Of a stretch of 64,000 nucleotides of DNA, positions 61,901-64,000 are shown one piece after another (position 1 is the first letter of the stretch; each line of letters starts with the position of its first letter). A program made the translations under genes and the position numbers. The notes under the pieces were generated by a model. That model did not search any database. It was not told the origin of the DNA and saw nothing but the letters and a program-made list of their open reading frames with translations. The DNA comes from Syntrophorhabdaceae bacterium (lineage in GTDB: Bacteria > Desulfobacterota > Syntrophorhabdia > Syntrophorhabdales > Syntrophorhabdaceae), in assembly GCA_036504895.1 (NCBI GenBank), contig DASXUJ010000062.1, positions 124,001 through 188,000 of the forward strand. The letters run 5' to 3'.

Positions 61901-62782
61901 ATGGGGCCGAATAGGGGTATCTCTTTTTGCGGAAGCTTCCTGTGGCTCCTTTCATGCCTTTCCCTCATTACCTTCGCCTCTTCACCCGCTCATGGTTCGT
62001 CCCTCTGGGGCGCCGTCGGAAATTCCGTAGAGGGCGGCGGAGCGCTGGTGGGAAAAAACTATGACGGGCAACCGGTGCATTGCGAATTTCGCATGGTAAT
62101 TCCCAGGGAGGGCATTCCCTACCTGGGCCTTTTTCCGCTCCATACCAAGAAAGGCCAGGGGCCGGTAGCGGGAATAAACGAAAAGGGTCTTGCCGTGGTA
62201 AGCGCTGCCCCCGAGACCATCTCGGACTCCAGGATGAACCCTTCGGCAGAACGGATTACGGAAGCATTACTTACCGGATACGAAACGGTCGATGCCCTTC
62301 TGTCTGCGCCCCTCGCGTTCAAGAAAGGCTTTCCCATCTTTTATCTCATCGCGGATCGGCACAAAATTGCGCTGGCCGAAATTCCTCCCCAGGGGGACGC
62401 CTTGATAAGGACTGCAGAAAACGGAACTCTCTTCCATACCAATCATTATATTCAACAAAAATTCATCGATTTTAATAAAAAAATGAGGAAGAACAGCGAA
62501 CTAAGGCTTGAGCGGCTCGCAGGCGCGTTCACCGGCCTTGCCGGCCCCCTGACCATGGACACTTTCATAGGCATAAGTAAAGATAGAGGCACCGGTACGG
62601 AAGATGCCATACTGAGGTTCGGCGGACCCCCAGGCTCCGAGCGGACCCTCGCCTCCTGGATCTTATCGCTGCCGAAAGCAGCCCCTCCAGAACTGCATGT
62701 CGGCTTCTTCGGCGCCGACGAGACGGAAAGGGAATACGACCTGAGGCTCGACCGCTCCTTCTGGAGCGAGGCGGTGGAATAA
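61901..62782 (+). CDS. Exported linear-amide C-N hydrolase (choloylglycine/C45 Ntn family), Ser in place of Cys
   Basis: A 293-aa protein from the ATG after AGAGGAAG. A signal peptide ends at AHG (residues 30-32). The mature start is SSLWGAVGNSVEGGGALVGKNYDG, the pattern of Ntn hydrolases such as penicillin acylase-like and acyl-CoA:6-APA acyltransferase-like proteins, whose first mature residue is normally Cys (C-T/S-L-W). Here that position is Ser33. Further family elements are GINEKGLAVVSAA, ERITEALLTGYETVDALL, IADRHKIALAEI and FHTNHYIQ. The substrate is unknown. Ser could still act as nucleophile after signal cleavage, or the enzyme may be inactive. Confidence 0.75.
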   Translation: MGPNRGISFCGSFLWLLSCLSLITFASSPAHGSSLWGAVGNSVEGGGALVGKNYDGQPVHCEFRMVIPREGIPYLGLFPLHTKKGQGPVAGINEKGLAVVSAAPETISDSRMNPSAERITEALLTGYETVDALLSAPLAFKKGFPIFYLIADRHKIALAEIPPQGDALIRTAENGTLFHTNHYIQQKFIDFNKKMRKNSELRLERLAGAFTGLAGPLTMDTFIGISKDRGTGTEDAILRFGGPPGSERTLASWILSLPKAAPPELHVGFFGADETEREYDLRLDRSFWSEAVE

Positions 62783-62784
62783 GG

Positions 62785-62990
62785 CGTGTAATGCGTGTAA
62801 TGCGTAAATCTGTGTGAGGCGGAAAGATGGAACCTTGTCGAACGAAACAATACCGCGGCCCCAACTCGCACGGCGAGCGAGACCAACAGTAGGCGCCTGA
62901 GGCGGGGGGAGGCTCGGCGGGCTTTTGCCCGTCGAGGGGGCGACGTGAGCCCCAATAAAAAGTTCGTGTGAGGCGTGTGAGGCGGGAAGA
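62785..62990. repeat. Repeat-flanked structured non-coding island
   Basis: Left edge: two tandem 9-nt units GCGTGTAAT (about 62784-62802) followed by GTGTGAGGCGGAAAGA (62812-62827). Right edge: GTGTGAGG units and GTGTGAGGCGGGAAGA (62975-62990), a 15-of-16 direct repeat of the left one. Between them lie about 150 bp of G+C-rich sequence with a hairpin of CGGGC-TTTT-GCCCG type near 62920. No frame is credible. It fills the gap between two plus-strand genes. Confidence 0.55.
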
Positions 62991-63044
62991 CATAAACATG
63001 AGGGCGACGCGAGGCTGAATAATTGTCCCCCATAATGGAATAGG

Positions 63045-64000
63045 ATGGAAAAAAACGACAGAACTTCTTATATAGAAAACCTCGATGATCCTTCACGATT
63101 GAGGGAGATTTATCTCGGCCTGGCCCCGGAGGGACGGAAAGAGATGGTGACGGGCCTCGCGTCGGTGCGGGACGAGAGAGCTGGGATATGTTTTATTGCC
63201 CTCCTCGCCGGTGAGACGGATAAGGAGCTTCAAAAGCTTATCAGAAAGGCGCTTTTCAGGCTCAAGACCGTGGGGATCAGAGTGGAAGAGCCGAGACCCG
63301 CCGGGGAACCGGCATTAAAGGCCATAGAAGATAAAAAAGAGCACAAGGCTTTTATGTCGAATTACGATCAGGAAAACACCCGGATAGTAATTCTCGCCTT
63401 TGAGGTAAAGAAAAATTACTATATCTTCGTGAATGCCATGCTCCACTTATATGATGGCCTCACCGACCTGAAACTCGCGCCCCTTGCCCGTTCCGAATTC
63501 GAGGCGATTATTGCCGAGTATCGGGACGCAACAGACAGGCTCAGCGTCCTCGTGGAGATTTCTCCCGCCTATGCCGCCTGTCTCATCGGAGAAGGAGAGG
63601 CTCTTTCCCATCGTCACGAGGAAGACGTGAGACAGATAAAGCAGTTCGCTTTGAACCTCAAAACAGGGGTGCAGAGGCCCAGGGACCTCTATGAGTTGCA
63701 GATCCCGGACGACATCACGCCGCTGCCCGTGAGCGAGGTCCTGTCGGACGACCTGTTCCACTCTTTCTCTCTGGCATGGGATACGATGGAGGCAGACAAA
63801 GAGGTCCTCGCCTCCGCCACAGGATCGAATATCCTCCTGCCGCCCCAGGTGATGACGGAGAAATTGGAGACCTTTCTGACGGAACTCATTGAAACAGAGC
63901 CATTGAAGGCGAAGCTCCCGTTCCTGACAAGGCTTATAGAAGATTATGCATATATTTATTATTTATCCGGGAGGTATGACTCTTTTATGACCCTCATGGA
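63045..64000 (+). CDS. Unknown protein, N-terminal 318 codons (runs off window)
   Basis: The frame is open from an ATG at 63045 to the right edge. The sequence is soluble, helical and acidic, without a signal peptide or membrane helix. Its opening (ENLDDPSRLREIYLGLAPEGRKEMVTGLASVRDERAGICFIALL) resembles a HEAT-like helical start. Later parts (NTRIVILAFEVKKNYYIFVNAMLHLYDGLTDLKL) look like an alpha/beta core. Codon use resembles the neighbours. I recognise no family. A GGA about 5 nt before the ATG is the only ribosome-site hint. Confidence 0.7.
   Translation, partial: MEKNDRTSYIENLDDPSRLREIYLGLAPEGRKEMVTGLASVRDERAGICFIALLAGETDKELQKLIRKALFRLKTVGIRVEEPRPAGEPALKAIEDKKEHKAFMSNYDQENTRIVILAFEVKKNYYIFVNAMLHLYDGLTDLKLAPLARSEFEAIIAEYRDATDRLSVLVEISPAYAACLIGEGEALSHRHEEDVRQIKQFALNLKTGVQRPRDLYELQIPDDITPLPVSEVLSDDLFHSFSLAWDTMEADKEVLASATGSNILLPPQVMTEKLETFLTELIETEPLKAKLPFLTRLIEDYAYIYYLSGRYDSFMTLM

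Noticed and set aside
1-64000. CRISPR arrays, tRNA/rRNA genes, insertion sequences, prophage
   Set aside because: No regularly spaced repeats, no tRNA-like cloverleaf with TTC loop, no transposase, integrase or phage structural motifs were seen on either strand.

Overview
This 64-kb window is a gene-dense, roughly 55 % G+C bacterial chromosome segment with no rRNA, tRNA, CRISPR, insertion sequence or prophage that I can recognise. A Tat-exported flavoprotein with a hexaheme cytochrome c partner, a B12-type (class II) ribonucleotide reductase, a WspA-F-like chemosensory cluster, archease/RtcB and many PAS, Cache and PP2C signalling proteins suggest an anaerobic, delta-proteobacterial-type organism (Desulfobacterota, possibly Syntrophorhabdus-like). 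That placement is inference from gene content only.

Layout. 0.0-7 kb: a signal-peptide gene running off the left edge, rpoH, tatA, the flavoprotein/cytochrome pair, a coiled-coil membrane protein, then HNH, HIT and nucleoside phosphorylase genes. 7-12.7 kb: a stand-alone rplC with its own promoter and terminator, ygiQ, a lytic transglycosylase, a glycolate/lactate-oxidase-type flavoprotein and a DNA-glycosylase-like protein. 12.7-23.5 kb: one leftward operon of eight overlapping or nearly touching genes (two MCPs, CheW, CheR-TPR, WspD-type CheW, CheA-REC, CheB, REC-PP2C). It copies the Wsp order, but a PP2C phosphatase sits where Wsp systems have the WspR diguanylate cyclase. 23.5-28.6 kb: archease-rtcB, a DJ-1 protein, a small membrane protein, a sensorless MCP and nicotinamidase. 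28.6-37 kb: nrdJ, a membrane HDOD protein, nadE, ilvD, a methyltransferase and a GNAT. 37-45.6 kb: a MoxR/DUF58/DUF4129 operon and two sensor kinases. 45.7-54.9 kb: a lipoprotein metallo-hydrolase, an MscS channel, a DUF3300 protein, a lipoprotein, FapA, threonine ammonia-lyase and a zincin. 54.9-60.7 kb: a DJ-1/acetoacetate-decarboxylase pair preceded by a partner-switching operon. 60.9-64 kb: a eukaryotic-type PP2C, an Ntn-hydrolase-like exported protein, a repeat-flanked non-coding island and an unfinished gene.

The most unusual system is the leftward operon at 60.7-56.5 kb. An NCS2 nucleobase permease carries a C-terminal RsbW-like ATPase domain whose ATP-site residues look degenerate. 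It overlaps a Cache-HAMP-PP2C (RsbU-type) phosphatase gene that is split by a one-base frameshift in its second membrane helix, and a free STAS (RsbV-type) protein follows. Together these look like a sensor phosphatase, a phospho-switch protein and a transporter-borne STAS-binding domain, i.e. partner switching applied to a transporter. The REC-PP2C output of the Wsp-like cluster could feed the same or another STAS protein; that link is inference.
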